Below, one piece after another: positions 30,344 through 39,714 of a DNA stretch of 64,000 nucleotides. The DNA is from an uncultured Candidatus Saccharibacteria bacterium. Its GTDB lineage: Bacteria; Patescibacteriota; Saccharimonadia; Saccharimonadales; Saccharimonadaceae. How positions within the stretch are numbered: position 1 is the stretch's first letter; each line of letters starts with the position of its first letter. The DNA lies in the NCBI GenBank assembly GCA_947302125.1, contig CAMYUL010000003.1, positions 32,580 to 96,579 of the forward strand, written 5' to 3'. The notes under the pieces were generated by a model. That model had not been told where the DNA came from, ran no database searches, and was given only the letters and a program-made list of their open reading frames with translations. The position numbers and the translations under genes were made by a program.

Positions 30344-31230
30344 TAGCTTTTATTTCCTTTCTTCTTCGCGTGATCCGAAGCATAGACTGTCTCGCTTCTT
30401 TCTACTAGGTCAGCATTTTCCGTATAATAAGCCACGCCCTGTGAATGCAAGCTCAAATAATTCTGCCCACTCCATGACACTGTCGCCGTCTGCAAGTCAA
30501 ATGTCCTAATTGATTTCTCAATATTGTTTAATACATTCATCGTAGTTGCAGTAGATGCCTCAACCGAGAGAGATACTGGGATAGTTGACAGGCCCTCGCT
30601 ACTAGAAACCGCGTTGCCTGAAGGTGAAAGTGCTTCCGGCTCCCAGTTAGAGACAATGAAAATCTGGTTAAGTGACGACATCAAAGCCTCTTCGTTTGCC
30701 TGAGCTGGCAAAGCATCTGGCACCACACGAAGCGCTGAACACATCTTAAGCCTTGCTAAATATTCTGCCTGCTTCGTCTCATTGGTTTCGCCATCAATCA
30801 ACTTCTGGAAATCAATCTTTTCGCCATCCTCATCATAACAACCGTCCTGGCTATCACGTGCCACACTTTCAAGATCCGTGTTTTTAGCCATATCGACCAT
30901 CACGTTATATCTCAGTGTCCCTGGCATGTTCGCGCTATCTAGCTCGTCCGGATTACACTTCCTTAATTCCTCGTCAGAGAACTTGCCGTCACGGTTTGTG
31001 TCTCGACAAACGCCAACGTTCTTAATTGTTTTTTCGTAATTAGAAATTGCGCCATTCTTTGCATCAATTACTTTATTGTTAAATTTAATATACTTTGCAA
31101 AGAATACAATCAGCACGCCACATATGCCCAAAATTACAGCTGTGACAAGCGCAATCAAAAGCATCTCTTGTTGCGTTTTCGAGATCTTAATTCTCTTACT
31201 TACTGCTGGGCCATCCGGATTGTTGTCCAT
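30343..31230 (-). CDS. PilO-like pilus assembly protein with EF-hand-like insertion
   Basis: N-terminal TM, operon position after PilN, CRDTNRDGKFSDEELRKC. Confidence 0.6.
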   Translation of the reverse strand: MDNNPDGPAVSKRIKISKTQQEMLLIALVTAVILGICGVLIVFFAKYIKFNNKVIDAKNGAISNYEKTIKNVGVCRDTNRDGKFSDEELRKCNPDELDSANMPGTLRYNVMVDMAKNTDLESVARDSQDGCYDEDGEKIDFQKLIDGETNETKQAEYLARLKMCSALRVVPDALPAQANEEALMSSLNQIFIVSNWEPEALSPSGNAVSSSEGLSTIPVSLSVEASTATTMNVLNNIEKSIRTFDLQTATVSWSGQNYLSLHSQGVAYYTENADLVERSETVYASDHAKKKGNKS

Positions 31231-32684
31231 TATTCTTCTCCTCCCGAATCAGTTGATGTTGTCGTACAAATTACGTCCGTATCAGAACAGTCCGCTGCTC
31301 TTTCCGCAAACATACCTTCAATCTGGCGGTAAGAGTCAGTCACGTTCTGACCAGTTGGGCTAATCGCTAGAATATGCTTATTTGTAAACTTAAATACTTC
31401 GCCATTTAGCATAATTGTTGCATTAAAGCGTAATACCAAGTTACCATTGGAATCGCGGCCGTTTGAAGAATCTCTAATCGAAGGTTCCTCAATCGCTAGC
31501 ATACAATCGTTCGAAGAAGTCCATTTCATGCCACCGCCTACTGCTGGGCCACCAGTATAAGTAATACAACCGGAATTAAAGTGCGGCACATTAAAGATCT
31601 CACCCTGTTCGTTCATATATCCATCCTTATACCATTCAGAAAATCTTGGACTACGATAAATCTTCTCGACCGCCACGTCTTCCATCTTAATGCCGGCATT
31701 TAACTGATCATACATTAGACTCTTGCCGTAATCATCAAGTGCATCTAGCCTTGCATTAAAGTCATTCTGAACTTTCTCAGCATTAGTATCGCTACCTACA
31801 AAGTCCTCTGCGGTAACTTCGTTTTCTCCGTTCGTAACCGAGAACTCAGATAGCATTTCATTAACCTTGTTTGCTACGCCACTATCGTTTCCTTCAGCTT
31901 CTGCATCTTCCTCTTCACTCATATCGTCACGGCTTGGGTCACAACCCTTTTTGCCCTTCAACCAGTATGCATAAGTATACTCTACGGTCGAAGTTGCAAC
32001 ATTTTCTTTCTCAATCAATAGGTTACCATCGCTATTCGTCTCAACTAAACATCTAGTTGGAATTTCATTATCCTGCGCATCTACATAACGACCATAGTCG
32101 TACTTCATAAGAGAAACGCCCTTCTTGAATGATTCTAGTACACGATAATCAATGTACGGCGACACCTTTGCATCCGCCTGCGCATCAAACCTAATTGTGT
32201 TAGTGGAAAGGTCTACAGAAAGCTCAGAAATCTCAATCGTATCTGGGCCATCAGGCAAAATTGTCGAAACAATTGGGAAGACTCTCGATAGCACTTTCTT
32301 GTTGTTTGAAATTTCATCAAGGTCGTTTAACTGTGTCTGGATCGTTAGAAATTCAGACAAAGAATCATAGCTCTTCAGTTTGTCAGACATCATCTTTAGT
32401 CTATTGTCTTGCGTACCCATTGAAATGTTCTGGCTCTCCCAGATGCCACCCATGATCATCACTGTAGCACCAGCCACCGAAGCCAAAATAATACACACAA
32501 AAAGCATGATATTGCGAACTCTCATCGCCTTAATCATCTGCCTTTTAATCTCTGGAACAAGATTAATCTCATACTCTTTGTTCTGCTCCGTCATCATCGT
32601 TGGAGCTTCTTTCGGCTTAATGCCAAACTGTTTTAGAGTAGCCTTCCACTCTTTAATAGCCCATTCTTTAACCTTGTCAAACAT
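31230..32684 (-). CDS. PilN-like pilus assembly protein
   Basis: YEINLVPEIKRQMIKAMRVRNIMLFVCIILAS plus operon position after PilM. Confidence 0.75.
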   Translation of the reverse strand: MFDKVKEWAIKEWKATLKQFGIKPKEAPTMMTEQNKEYEINLVPEIKRQMIKAMRVRNIMLFVCIILASVAGATVMIMGGIWESQNISMGTQDNRLKMMSDKLKSYDSLSEFLTIQTQLNDLDEISNNKKVLSRVFPIVSTILPDGPDTIEISELSVDLSTNTIRFDAQADAKVSPYIDYRVLESFKKGVSLMKYDYGRYVDAQDNEIPTRCLVETNSDGNLLIEKENVATSTVEYTYAYWLKGKKGCDPSRDDMSEEEDAEAEGNDSGVANKVNEMLSEFSVTNGENEVTAEDFVGSDTNAEKVQNDFNARLDALDDYGKSLMYDQLNAGIKMEDVAVEKIYRSPRFSEWYKDGYMNEQGEIFNVPHFNSGCITYTGGPAVGGGMKWTSSNDCMLAIEEPSIRDSSNGRDSNGNLVLRFNATIMLNGEVFKFTNKHILAISPTGQNVTDSYRQIEGMFAERAADCSDTDVICTTTSTDSGGEE

Positions 32685-33730
32685 TACGCGTTACTCCTCT
32701 CTGCTAGACCAATCGCCACAGAAAACTCACTAGCTACGCCCATCAAAGCTTGTTGTTGCTCAGGGGTAACCTGGACTAATTGCCATGGATTACCCTGAAT
32801 GGTCTGAATACTAGTCTTTACCTCAATATATTCTGCAATGAACGGAATTACGCCGGCAAAGCCAGAAAGCACGATGCCAAGCACTGGTGCGCCCACGTAC
32901 TTGTTCTGGAAGAATCTCACGGATTTCATTAGCTCCTGAGAGAAGTTATCAAGATCACTGTCAAGCGCCTTGAATACCTGACCTTCCAATTTATCTTGAG
33001 CTAAGCCAAATTTCAGAATAAATCTTCTCGCTTGGTCTTCACGTACATTAAGCGTTGTCGATACGGTCTTAACTAACGCATGTAAGCCACCAGGAATCGA
33101 GCGCACTAATCTCGGTGCGCCTTTGTATACTACCACAAGATCCGTAGAGGTTTCACCGAGGTCAACGATGATTCTCGCATCCTGAGAACCAACTGGAGCC
33201 AGAGATCTGGCCATCGCAATTGGCTCCGGTTCCTGAGCGACCACGTTAAGTCCTAACCTCTCAATCATTTCCATTCTCTCTTCGGCATAATCTCTAGCCG
33301 TTGAAGAAATCAAGACTTCGGCCTTATTTGGATCATTTGGGCTCACACCAAGAATAGTGTAATCAACTTCCGCCTCATCAACTGCCATCGGAATATACTG
33401 GTCAAGTTCGTACTTGATCGTCTTTTTCAGTTCTTTCTCGGTCTGGTTAGGGACTTCAATTACAGCGGTGTAAGTCTTACCAGCAGGAAGGCCAAGCGCA
33501 ATATTCTTTGTCTTAATCCCCGCCTGTCTCATTGCCCCAAGAATAGTTTCCCCCATTCTTTTAATGCCAGCATCGCTGGTGTCTTGGACGACGGCCGGAT
33601 CTACCGGCACATAGGCATAGTGCGTCAAAGCAAACCCTCTTTGGGTATCGCCATCAAGCTGTATCAAACGTAACGCGCTTGTCCCTATGTCTAATGCGAA
33701 GAATTCGCCCACACCATGCAATAAGCTCAT
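32684..33730 (-). CDS. pilM: Type IV pilus assembly ATPase PilM
   Basis: FFALDIGTSALRLIQLDG, IIVDLGETSTDLVVVYKGAPRLVRSIPGG. Confidence 0.92.
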   Translation of the reverse strand: MSLLHGVGEFFALDIGTSALRLIQLDGDTQRGFALTHYAYVPVDPAVVQDTSDAGIKRMGETILGAMRQAGIKTKNIALGLPAGKTYTAVIEVPNQTEKELKKTIKYELDQYIPMAVDEAEVDYTILGVSPNDPNKAEVLISSTARDYAEERMEMIERLGLNVVAQEPEPIAMARSLAPVGSQDARIIVDLGETSTDLVVVYKGAPRLVRSIPGGLHALVKTVSTTLNVREDQARRFILKFGLAQDKLEGQVFKALDSDLDNFSQELMKSVRFFQNKYVGAPVLGIVLSGFAGVIPFIAEYIEVKTSIQTIQGNPWQLVQVTPEQQQALMGVASEFSVAIGLAERSNA

Positions 33731-33736
33731 AATAAC

Positions 33737-33742
33737 ATTATA
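33737..33742 (-). promoter_or_regulatory. -10 box TATAAT 6 nt upstream of pilM ATG (leaderless)
   Basis: Minus strand TATAATGTTATTATG. Confidence 0.6.
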
Positions 33743-33761
33743 AGCTTAAGCGTATCTAGTG

Positions 33762-34397
33762 TCAAGAGATTTTGCTAATTTTTAACCAGTAAAAACGCTC
33801 GACATTGCCATTTTTTCCACTTAGCTCATTATCATGCTTGGCAACAGTCAAAAAACCATTCTTTTTTAGCCAATTCTCAAACCCGCGGACAATTTCTCTC
33901 CGCATTTTTTCGTTCTTCACTACCCCTTTGTTTAACTGTTCTGGCCTTGCCTCAAACTGCGGTTTTAGCATCACTAAAAAATCCGTATCTTTCGACGCTA
34001 GATATTTCTTCGCATGCGCCAACACTTTCTTAAGACTCACAAACGACACATCCGCGACAATAACATCAGGAATTAGGCCTAGGAAGACGCATTTGCCCGT
34101 AGGGCAAGTCTCACTAGGCTTAATTCCTGATGTTGTTGTATTAAAGATATCGGTCTTCTCATGCAGCTCCACTCGCGGATCAAACCTAAGCGGTGCCTTC
34201 ATCTGATTAGTCCCCTTCTCTACAGCAATCACCTTTTCTGCCCCTGCAGATAGAGCATACTCTGTAAACCCACCAGTAGACGATCCAATATCCAGTACTG
34301 TTTTTCCTTTAAAATCAAAAGAAAAAGCCTGCGTCGCCCCCGCAAGCTTATTCTCTGCTCTAGATACGAACAATTTAGTTCTTTCCTTGTCTTTCAC
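33762..34397 (-). CDS. TlyA/FtsJ-like SAM-dependent rRNA methyltransferase
   Basis: FVSRAENKLAGATQAF, GKTVLDIGSSTGGFTEYALSAGA, DVIVADVSFVSLKKVL, LVMLKPQFEA; S4 domain not evident. Confidence 0.85.
   Translation of the reverse strand: MKDKERTKLFVSRAENKLAGATQAFSFDFKGKTVLDIGSSTGGFTEYALSAGAEKVIAVEKGTNQMKAPLRFDPRVELHEKTDIFNTTTSGIKPSETCPTGKCVFLGLIPDVIVADVSFVSLKKVLAHAKKYLASKDTDFLVMLKPQFEARPEQLNKGVVKNEKMRREIVRGFENWLKKNGFLTVAKHDNELSGKNGNVERFYWLKISKIS
34062..34134. repeat. Imperfect palindrome inside the tlyA-like CDS
   Basis: AACATCAGGAATTAGGCCTAGGAAGACGCATTTGCCC-GTA-GGGCAAGTCTCACTAGGCTTAATTCCTGATGTT. Confidence 0.9.
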
Positions 34398-34941
34398 GAT
34401 AGGCTCTAGTCTCAGTATCTACAGATACAACATCACCCTCTTTAATGAATGCTGGCACCTTAATTACTACGCCAGTTTCAAGGGTTGCATCTTTTGTTAC
34501 TGAAGTAGAAGTATCACCCTTCACTGCATTCTCAGTATAGGTAACTCTGAGCCACAAGTTCTTTGGTAAGACTAAGTTAATTGCTGTACCATTGTAGAAC
34601 TGGATCTCCATTTCATCACCATCTTTCATGAAATCAGCCATATCGCCAACCATGTCAGATGATAATTCGTACTGCTCAAAAGATGCTGGATCCATGAAGT
34701 AAAAAGCTGAATCGTCCTTATACAAGTACTGCACCTTCTTCGTAGTAACTTCCGCTGGCTCAATCTTTTCCTGCCCCTTAAAAGTCTTTGGCAAAAGCGC
34801 ACCGGTAATCAAATTTTTTACCTTTACGTTTACAATTGAACCACCACGTCCCATTACTTTCTGAGAGTAATCAACTACTTTGTATGGTTGACCATCCAAA
34901 GTAATCAGCACATTCTTTTTCAAATCTGTTGGTCCGTACAT
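34375..34941 (-). CDS. efp: Elongation factor P
   Basis: DLKKNVLITLDGQPYKVVDYSQKVMGRGGSIVNVKVKNLITG. Confidence 0.93.
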   Translation of the reverse strand: MYGPTDLKKNVLITLDGQPYKVVDYSQKVMGRGGSIVNVKVKNLITGALLPKTFKGQEKIEPAEVTTKKVQYLYKDDSAFYFMDPASFEQYELSSDMVGDMADFMKDGDEMEIQFYNGTAINLVLPKNLWLRVTYTENAVKGDTSTSVTKDATLETGVVIKVPAFIKEGDVVSVDTETRAYRERQGKN

Positions 34942-34964
34942 TTCTTCTCCTTACACTTAGATTA

Positions 34965-35156
34965 TTAAGCCACAAATGGCAAAAGTGCCAAATGACGTGC
35001 ACGCTTGATTGCAGTCATAAGCTGTTTCTGCTGTTTTGCAGAAAGACCAGTCTTTGCAATTGGCTCAATACGGCCATAAGCATCGATATAACGCTGCAAA
35101 CTCTTTGCATCACGATAATCAAAGTATAAATCTGGATCAAATTTAGCTTTTCGCAT
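34965..35156 (-). CDS. rpsR: 30S ribosomal protein bS18
   Basis: [51 protein letters not shown]. Confidence 0.95.
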   Translation of the reverse strand: MRKAKFDPDLYFDYRDAKSLQRYIDAYGRIEPIAKTGLSAKQQKQLMTAIKRARHLALLPFVA

Positions 35157-35175
35157 CTTCTTCCTTTCTTAATCC

Positions 35176-35619
35176 TTAAAATGGAATTTCATCTAATTCT
35201 ACTTCGCCACCATCGGTTGGGATATCGTCAGGAACGATCTCCGCTTCGCTAGTAGCTGCTGCACCTGCATTGTTCCCACCGCCATTACCGCTATCAATAA
35301 AGGTAAAGTCTTCGGCTACAACCTCAGTTCTGGAACGCTTCTGACCAGTGGTCTTATCTTCCCAAGAATGTTGGCTGAGTCTACCAGATACTAGAACTGG
35401 GCGACCTTTCTTTAGATATTGGTTAATCATTTCGCCAGTCTTGCCCCAAGCAGAACAATCAATAAAAGATGTTTGTTCCTGCTGGTTGCCACTGGCATCC
35501 TTGTAGTTACGGTTTACTGCAATCGTAAAAGAGCAGACTGAAGCTCCATTTGGAGTGGTTCTAAGCTCTGGATCTCTTGTTAGATTACCCGCAAGAACTA
35601 CTTTAGAAAAACCACGCAT
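35176..35619 (-). CDS. ssb: Single-stranded DNA-binding protein (start trimmed to MRGFSK)
   Basis: MRGFSKVVLAGNLTRDPELRTTPNGASVCSFTIAVNR; acidic C-terminus ELDEIPF. The longer listed ORF overlaps rpsF. Confidence 0.95.
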   Translation of the reverse strand: MRGFSKVVLAGNLTRDPELRTTPNGASVCSFTIAVNRNYKDASGNQQEQTSFIDCSAWGKTGEMINQYLKKGRPVLVSGRLSQHSWEDKTTGQKRSRTEVVAEDFTFIDSGNGGGNNAGAAATSEAEIVPDDIPTDGGEVELDEIPF

Positions 35620-35620
35620 A

Positions 35621-36013
35621 TTATTCCTCCTTTTCTTTGGCGGCTTCCTCGGCGTCAGCGTCTTCGCTTTCGTCGTCATTGCCACCCTTACGTGCTTTGC
35701 GCTTTGCTTCCATTCTTAGTCGATTTTCATCAACTGTTACTAGCAGACTACGAAGAATCTCGTCTGCGATGTCTAGCATGTCAGTAACTTTCCTTGCCTT
35801 CCCTTTCTCGTCTGGCAAATCAAGCTCAAAGTAGTAGTATACGGCAAAGTCTTGTCCGGCGATTGAATAAGCTAGACGCTTCTTTCCCTCATCTACTTCT
35901 TTGGTAATTTTTCCCCCTGCTTCCTCGATAATTTTCTTCACCTTATCGAGTGCTGGCTGCAAATTCATCTCTAGATCAGGATGAATAAGCACGGTTAATT
36001 CGTACTCTCGCAC
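35621..36013 (-). CDS. rpsF: 30S ribosomal protein bS6
   Basis: YELTVLIHPDLE, GKKRLAYSIAGQDFAVYYYFELD; start GTG with SD AAAGGAG. Confidence 0.93.
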   Translation of the reverse strand: MREYELTVLIHPDLEMNLQPALDKVKKIIEEAGGKITKEVDEGKKRLAYSIAGQDFAVYYYFELDLPDEKGKARKVTDMLDIADEILRSLLVTVDENRLRMEAKRKARKGGNDDESEDADAEEAAKEKEE

Positions 36014-36035
36014 TATTATTACTCCTTTGGTTAAA

Positions 36036-36061
36036 GCAAATGCGGCTCTAGACCCACTTGC
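36036..36061 (-). promoter_or_regulatory. Putative S6:S18-binding hairpin in the rpsF leader
   Basis: Minus strand GCAAGTG-GGTCTAGAGCCG-CATTTGC: 7-bp stem with CCG just before the 3' strand, between promoter and SD. Confidence 0.45.
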
Positions 36062-36082
36062 TGAGTATTTAATATTCCCTAT

Positions 36083-36111
36083 TATTATACCTCAACTCTG
36101 TAGGTTTTGCA
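36083..36111 (-). promoter_or_regulatory. rpsF-ssb-rpsR promoter
   Basis: Minus strand TTGCAA-N17-TATAAT. Confidence 0.6.
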
Positions 36112-36483
36112 ACCCCTTACGGCTGCCGTTCCAATTCGACCGGAAAAGCCGCATTCACCTGCCGTTAGTTAATATTAAGAGCCTATCTAGAATCGTCTCT
36201 TAGGCGCGAGTCGACATACCCTCTTTGCAGTCAACTTCTGCCATAATCTCATTATTAAGCCTTTAGTATAAAAAATAAAACATTAGTATTTAGCTATTCA
36301 AAATTTCCTCTGTTAGATTGTAAGGAAGAGCCCCAATCGTTAACAAAAAGCAACTGCAAAAACATCCAAAAACATATACCACACCACTTTGTCTCAAATT
36401 TTTGTCAACTTTACAAGCATAAGCCCAAAATTTCAAGCTGCTTAATAAGAGCGCTAGACCATATCAAGCCTATTAGCTTCCTA

Positions 36484-38724
36484 CTATCCGGCCAATTCGT
36501 CAAATTCGTCTAACGAAGAGATCAAGACGTCACGTGGCTTATTACCATTTGCCTCACCAATCACGCCAATCTGCTCTAGCCAAATCGCAAGCCCAGACAC
36601 AAAACCGTGGCCTTTGCCTAGATAAGTCTGCAGCATCGCCGTCGAGAATTTACCCTTAGAAATCGTAATCTCCACTGCCTTTCTCACGATTGGATCATTT
36701 GGATCGTACTTCCTGCCAAGATCACCAATCGAACCGCCATCAGCCGGACCGAGGCCTTTAATTTGTACCGCCTGAGAAATCACCTCATCGTTGTATTCCG
36801 GCGGCCTCTGCTCACGCAAGAAATCTGTCAGGTTGTTTACATCTTCATCCGAAGCCCAAGCACCCTGAATACGGCGTGGCTTGCCCATCATCTCGGTAGT
36901 CAGCATCAGCATGTCACCTTTACCAAGCAGCTTCTCTGCGCCACCCATATCGAGCATAATCCTAGAGTCCATCTGCGACCCCACCGCAAAGGCAATCCTA
37001 CCCGGAATATTCGCTTTAATAAGACCAGTAATAACTTTTACTTCAGGCCTCTGTGTTGCGAGCACTAGGTGAATACCAGCAGCACGACCCTTCTGCGCTA
37101 CGCGCACGATTAGCATCTCCAGGTCTTTCCCTGCCATCATCATTAGATCAGCCATCTCGTCAATCACTACCACGATATATGGCATCTTACCACCATCATG
37201 CTTTTGATCATTTCCATCATCGTCCGGCACTGTCACAGTGCCCTTCTTTGCCATTTTCTTGTTGTAATCAACAATATTCTTTACCTTCTCCTCCGCCATC
37301 AAAGAGTAACGCAACTCCATTTCGTTTACCGCCCACTTCATTGCGGAAAGCGCCTTATCGACGGAAGTAATAATTGGCGTTAGAAGATGTGGAATATCAT
37401 TGTATTGCACCATTTCTACTTGCTTTGGATCCACAATAATTAGCTTCATATCCGAAGGTGCGTTACGATATAGCAGCGAAGAAATCAGTGTATTCGTCAT
37501 CACCGACTTACCAGAACCAGTAGTACCAGCAATGAGAAGGTGTGGCATCTTCGCAAGATTTGCTACTACTGATTTACCGGAAATATCTTTACCTACTGCA
37601 AAGGTCAATGGATCGTCACTCGACTTCCATTCCTTACTCTCTAGCACGCCGCGCAGTCTCACGTCTGCCGGCTTCACATTTGGAATCTCCACGCCCACAG
37701 AGCGCGTACCCGGAATCGGAGCCTCAATACGAATTTTATCTACCGCAAGGTTGAGCGCTAGCTCCTTATCACGTGCCAAAATCTTCGACAAGTTCACACC
37801 TGCTGGCGGCTTCATCGTATACTGCGTAACTCTTGGGCCAACATTTGCCCCTTCCATCTCTACGTCAATCCCAAATTCCGCCAAAGTCGACTTGATAATA
37901 AACGCGTTCTGCTGATGGTTGCCAGGGTCAGCCGGCGATTGCTTGTTTTCTAGAAGATCGATGCTTGGCATCTTCCAATCCGGATCAGACACAGATACTA
38001 GTGCCCTCTCCACTGGAGCTTCCTTCTCAGTAGATTTCGTTGCAATTTTTGGTGCGTGCACCTTCAACTTTGAGGTATCATCCACGACTGACACGCCAGA
38101 ATTAATCTTAATGTCGAGGTCGCCATCCGCCACGGCTTTGTTCGCCGCCTTAGCGATCTTGGCATTTTCTGTATCTTCATCTTTCTTCGTAGAATGGAAC
38201 ATCGAAAATAGCGCTTTGAAGAATGCTACTGGCGAAGTCTGCAAGATAAACAGCGCCGTAATAAAGATCAAGACTACATAAATAAACACCACTACCCCTG
38301 GATCTAACACCTGAACAAAAATCTTATTCAGCCCCTCGCCTAGCACGCCACCTGTCGGACTCTCTTCGCCAATTGTCGGTATACCAGTTACCCCAGCAGC
38401 CCAGCAAATCATCAAGAACGATGCTATCCACATCGCTACTGGCAGCTTATTCCCTGGTGTCCTAAAGATCTTTACAGCCAAATAGACCAGCAGTACCGGC
38501 AATAAGAACTTTGCATATCCAATAATAAACATCGATGCATTATCTACGCCCGTAAGTAACGCGCCACCACTTCCAAACCAAGTCATCACAAGAAACACCG
38601 CTAGCGCGATCATCATCACCGCTGCGCATTGTCGCCAAAAACCACCAGGTAACTCATGTTCTGGGGCTACGTCTTTAGTTTTTCTAGTGGATCTTTTCCT
38701 TGTAGATTTCTTTTTTGCTGGCAT
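36484..38724 (-). CDS. ftsK: DNA translocase FtsK/SpoIIIE
   Basis: Four N-terminal TMs, HLLIAGTTGSGKSVMTNTLISSLLYRN, RAAGIHLVLATQRPEVKVITGLIKANIPGRIAFAVGSQMDSRIMLD. Confidence 0.95.
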   Translation of the reverse strand: MPAKKKSTRKRSTRKTKDVAPEHELPGGFWRQCAAVMMIALAVFLVMTWFGSGGALLTGVDNASMFIIGYAKFLLPVLLVYLAVKIFRTPGNKLPVAMWIASFLMICWAAGVTGIPTIGEESPTGGVLGEGLNKIFVQVLDPGVVVFIYVVLIFITALFILQTSPVAFFKALFSMFHSTKKDEDTENAKIAKAANKAVADGDLDIKINSGVSVVDDTSKLKVHAPKIATKSTEKEAPVERALVSVSDPDWKMPSIDLLENKQSPADPGNHQQNAFIIKSTLAEFGIDVEMEGANVGPRVTQYTMKPPAGVNLSKILARDKELALNLAVDKIRIEAPIPGTRSVGVEIPNVKPADVRLRGVLESKEWKSSDDPLTFAVGKDISGKSVVANLAKMPHLLIAGTTGSGKSVMTNTLISSLLYRNAPSDMKLIIVDPKQVEMVQYNDIPHLLTPIITSVDKALSAMKWAVNEMELRYSLMAEEKVKNIVDYNKKMAKKGTVTVPDDDGNDQKHDGGKMPYIVVVIDEMADLMMMAGKDLEMLIVRVAQKGRAAGIHLVLATQRPEVKVITGLIKANIPGRIAFAVGSQMDSRIMLDMGGAEKLLGKGDMLMLTTEMMGKPRRIQGAWASDEDVNNLTDFLREQRPPEYNDEVISQAVQIKGLGPADGGSIGDLGRKYDPNDPIVRKAVEITISKGKFSTAMLQTYLGKGHGFVSGLAIWLEQIGVIGEANGNKPRDVLISSLDEFDELAG

Positions 38725-38757
38725 ATTATTCCTTATAGTCTCCCACCACTGGTTCTA

Positions 38758-39714
38758 TTATACCACAACCGTTATGCTCTTCTCTGCCTTTTTTACCCTA
38801 AATTCACTAAGTTCCATTTTTTTATATTCACCCTCAGCCTGAATTTCCACTTCTGTCGGGCTAGAAAATTCAATCTTAGTCTCATTCTCCACCTCATGGC
38901 CGGGTATCCTAGAAATCATGCTTTTTAGCATAAATGTCGCCAGTCTAAATAAGCTCTTCAATCGTCCAAAAGCTACATAATATCTCTTTGGGTTCTTCCA
39001 ATAATCTCCGCCTCGCATCACCTTGGCCACCGTCTTGCCGTTCACAAACATCACATCGGATACATGTTTTCCAGAGAACGTATTTACCTTACCATTCTTC
39101 TGCATCTTCTTACGATTCATTGGGATACTATTCATTTTGATATCTGCCGGCAGGAATTCCTTGCGATGGTTCTTGAAATACCATTTCGCAAGCGTCACCA
39201 CTGAAAATGCCAAGCTCTTATTCCCCTTCTTCAAATTATCCCTAGTTTTCGGTGCATCAAAAACCTCCGTGCTCTCCGAAAACATCCCTAGCGTAAAATA
39301 ACATCCTGCATATCTAAAATGCTCTCCATCAACCATCGCTTCAAGCGGGTACAATTTCTTAGTCTTGCCACCCTCAAAGTCCTCAATCACCTCTGCAAAC
39401 TTTTTCTTGCCTAGCATCCTTGCCATGTCATTAAAATTACCGTATCCAATCACCGCCAATGTTACTTTAGCTTCTGTAATCATTGCTGCATTTAACGCCA
39501 TAGTCGCACTGCCATCACCGCCGGCCACCACCACCAAGTCATCATCCTCCAAAATTTTTGCTAGCTCTTTAGCATTTTCTTCAACCGGTGCTTTCTTTAC
39601 CTCAAACTTACCCTTAGCATAGCCTTTCAGCTTCTGCGCCGGCTTGATTACTTCCGTCGCGATTAAACTATGCTTTGACGAGCGCGGATTATAAACTAGG
39701 ATAATTCGTTTCAT
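38758..39714 (-). CDS. Diacylglycerol/lipid kinase family protein
   Basis: IILVYNPRSSKHS, LVVVAGGDGSATMALNAAM, IGYGNFNDMARML. Confidence 0.8.
   Translation of the reverse strand: MKRIILVYNPRSSKHSLIATEVIKPAQKLKGYAKGKFEVKKAPVEENAKELAKILEDDDLVVVAGGDGSATMALNAAMITEAKVTLAVIGYGNFNDMARMLGKKKFAEVIEDFEGGKTKKLYPLEAMVDGEHFRYAGCYFTLGMFSESTEVFDAPKTRDNLKKGNKSLAFSVVTLAKWYFKNHRKEFLPADIKMNSIPMNRKKMQKNGKVNTFSGKHVSDVMFVNGKTVAKVMRGGDYWKNPKRYYVAFGRLKSLFRLATFMLKSMISRIPGHEVENETKIEFSSPTEVEIQAEGEYKKMELSEFRVKKAEKSITVVV

Noticed and set aside
36130-36483. tmRNA (GCTGCTTAATAA tag-like end, ATTCGAC at 36135)
   Set aside because: No tRNA-like 3' domain with CCA and the required downstream part would run into ftsK.
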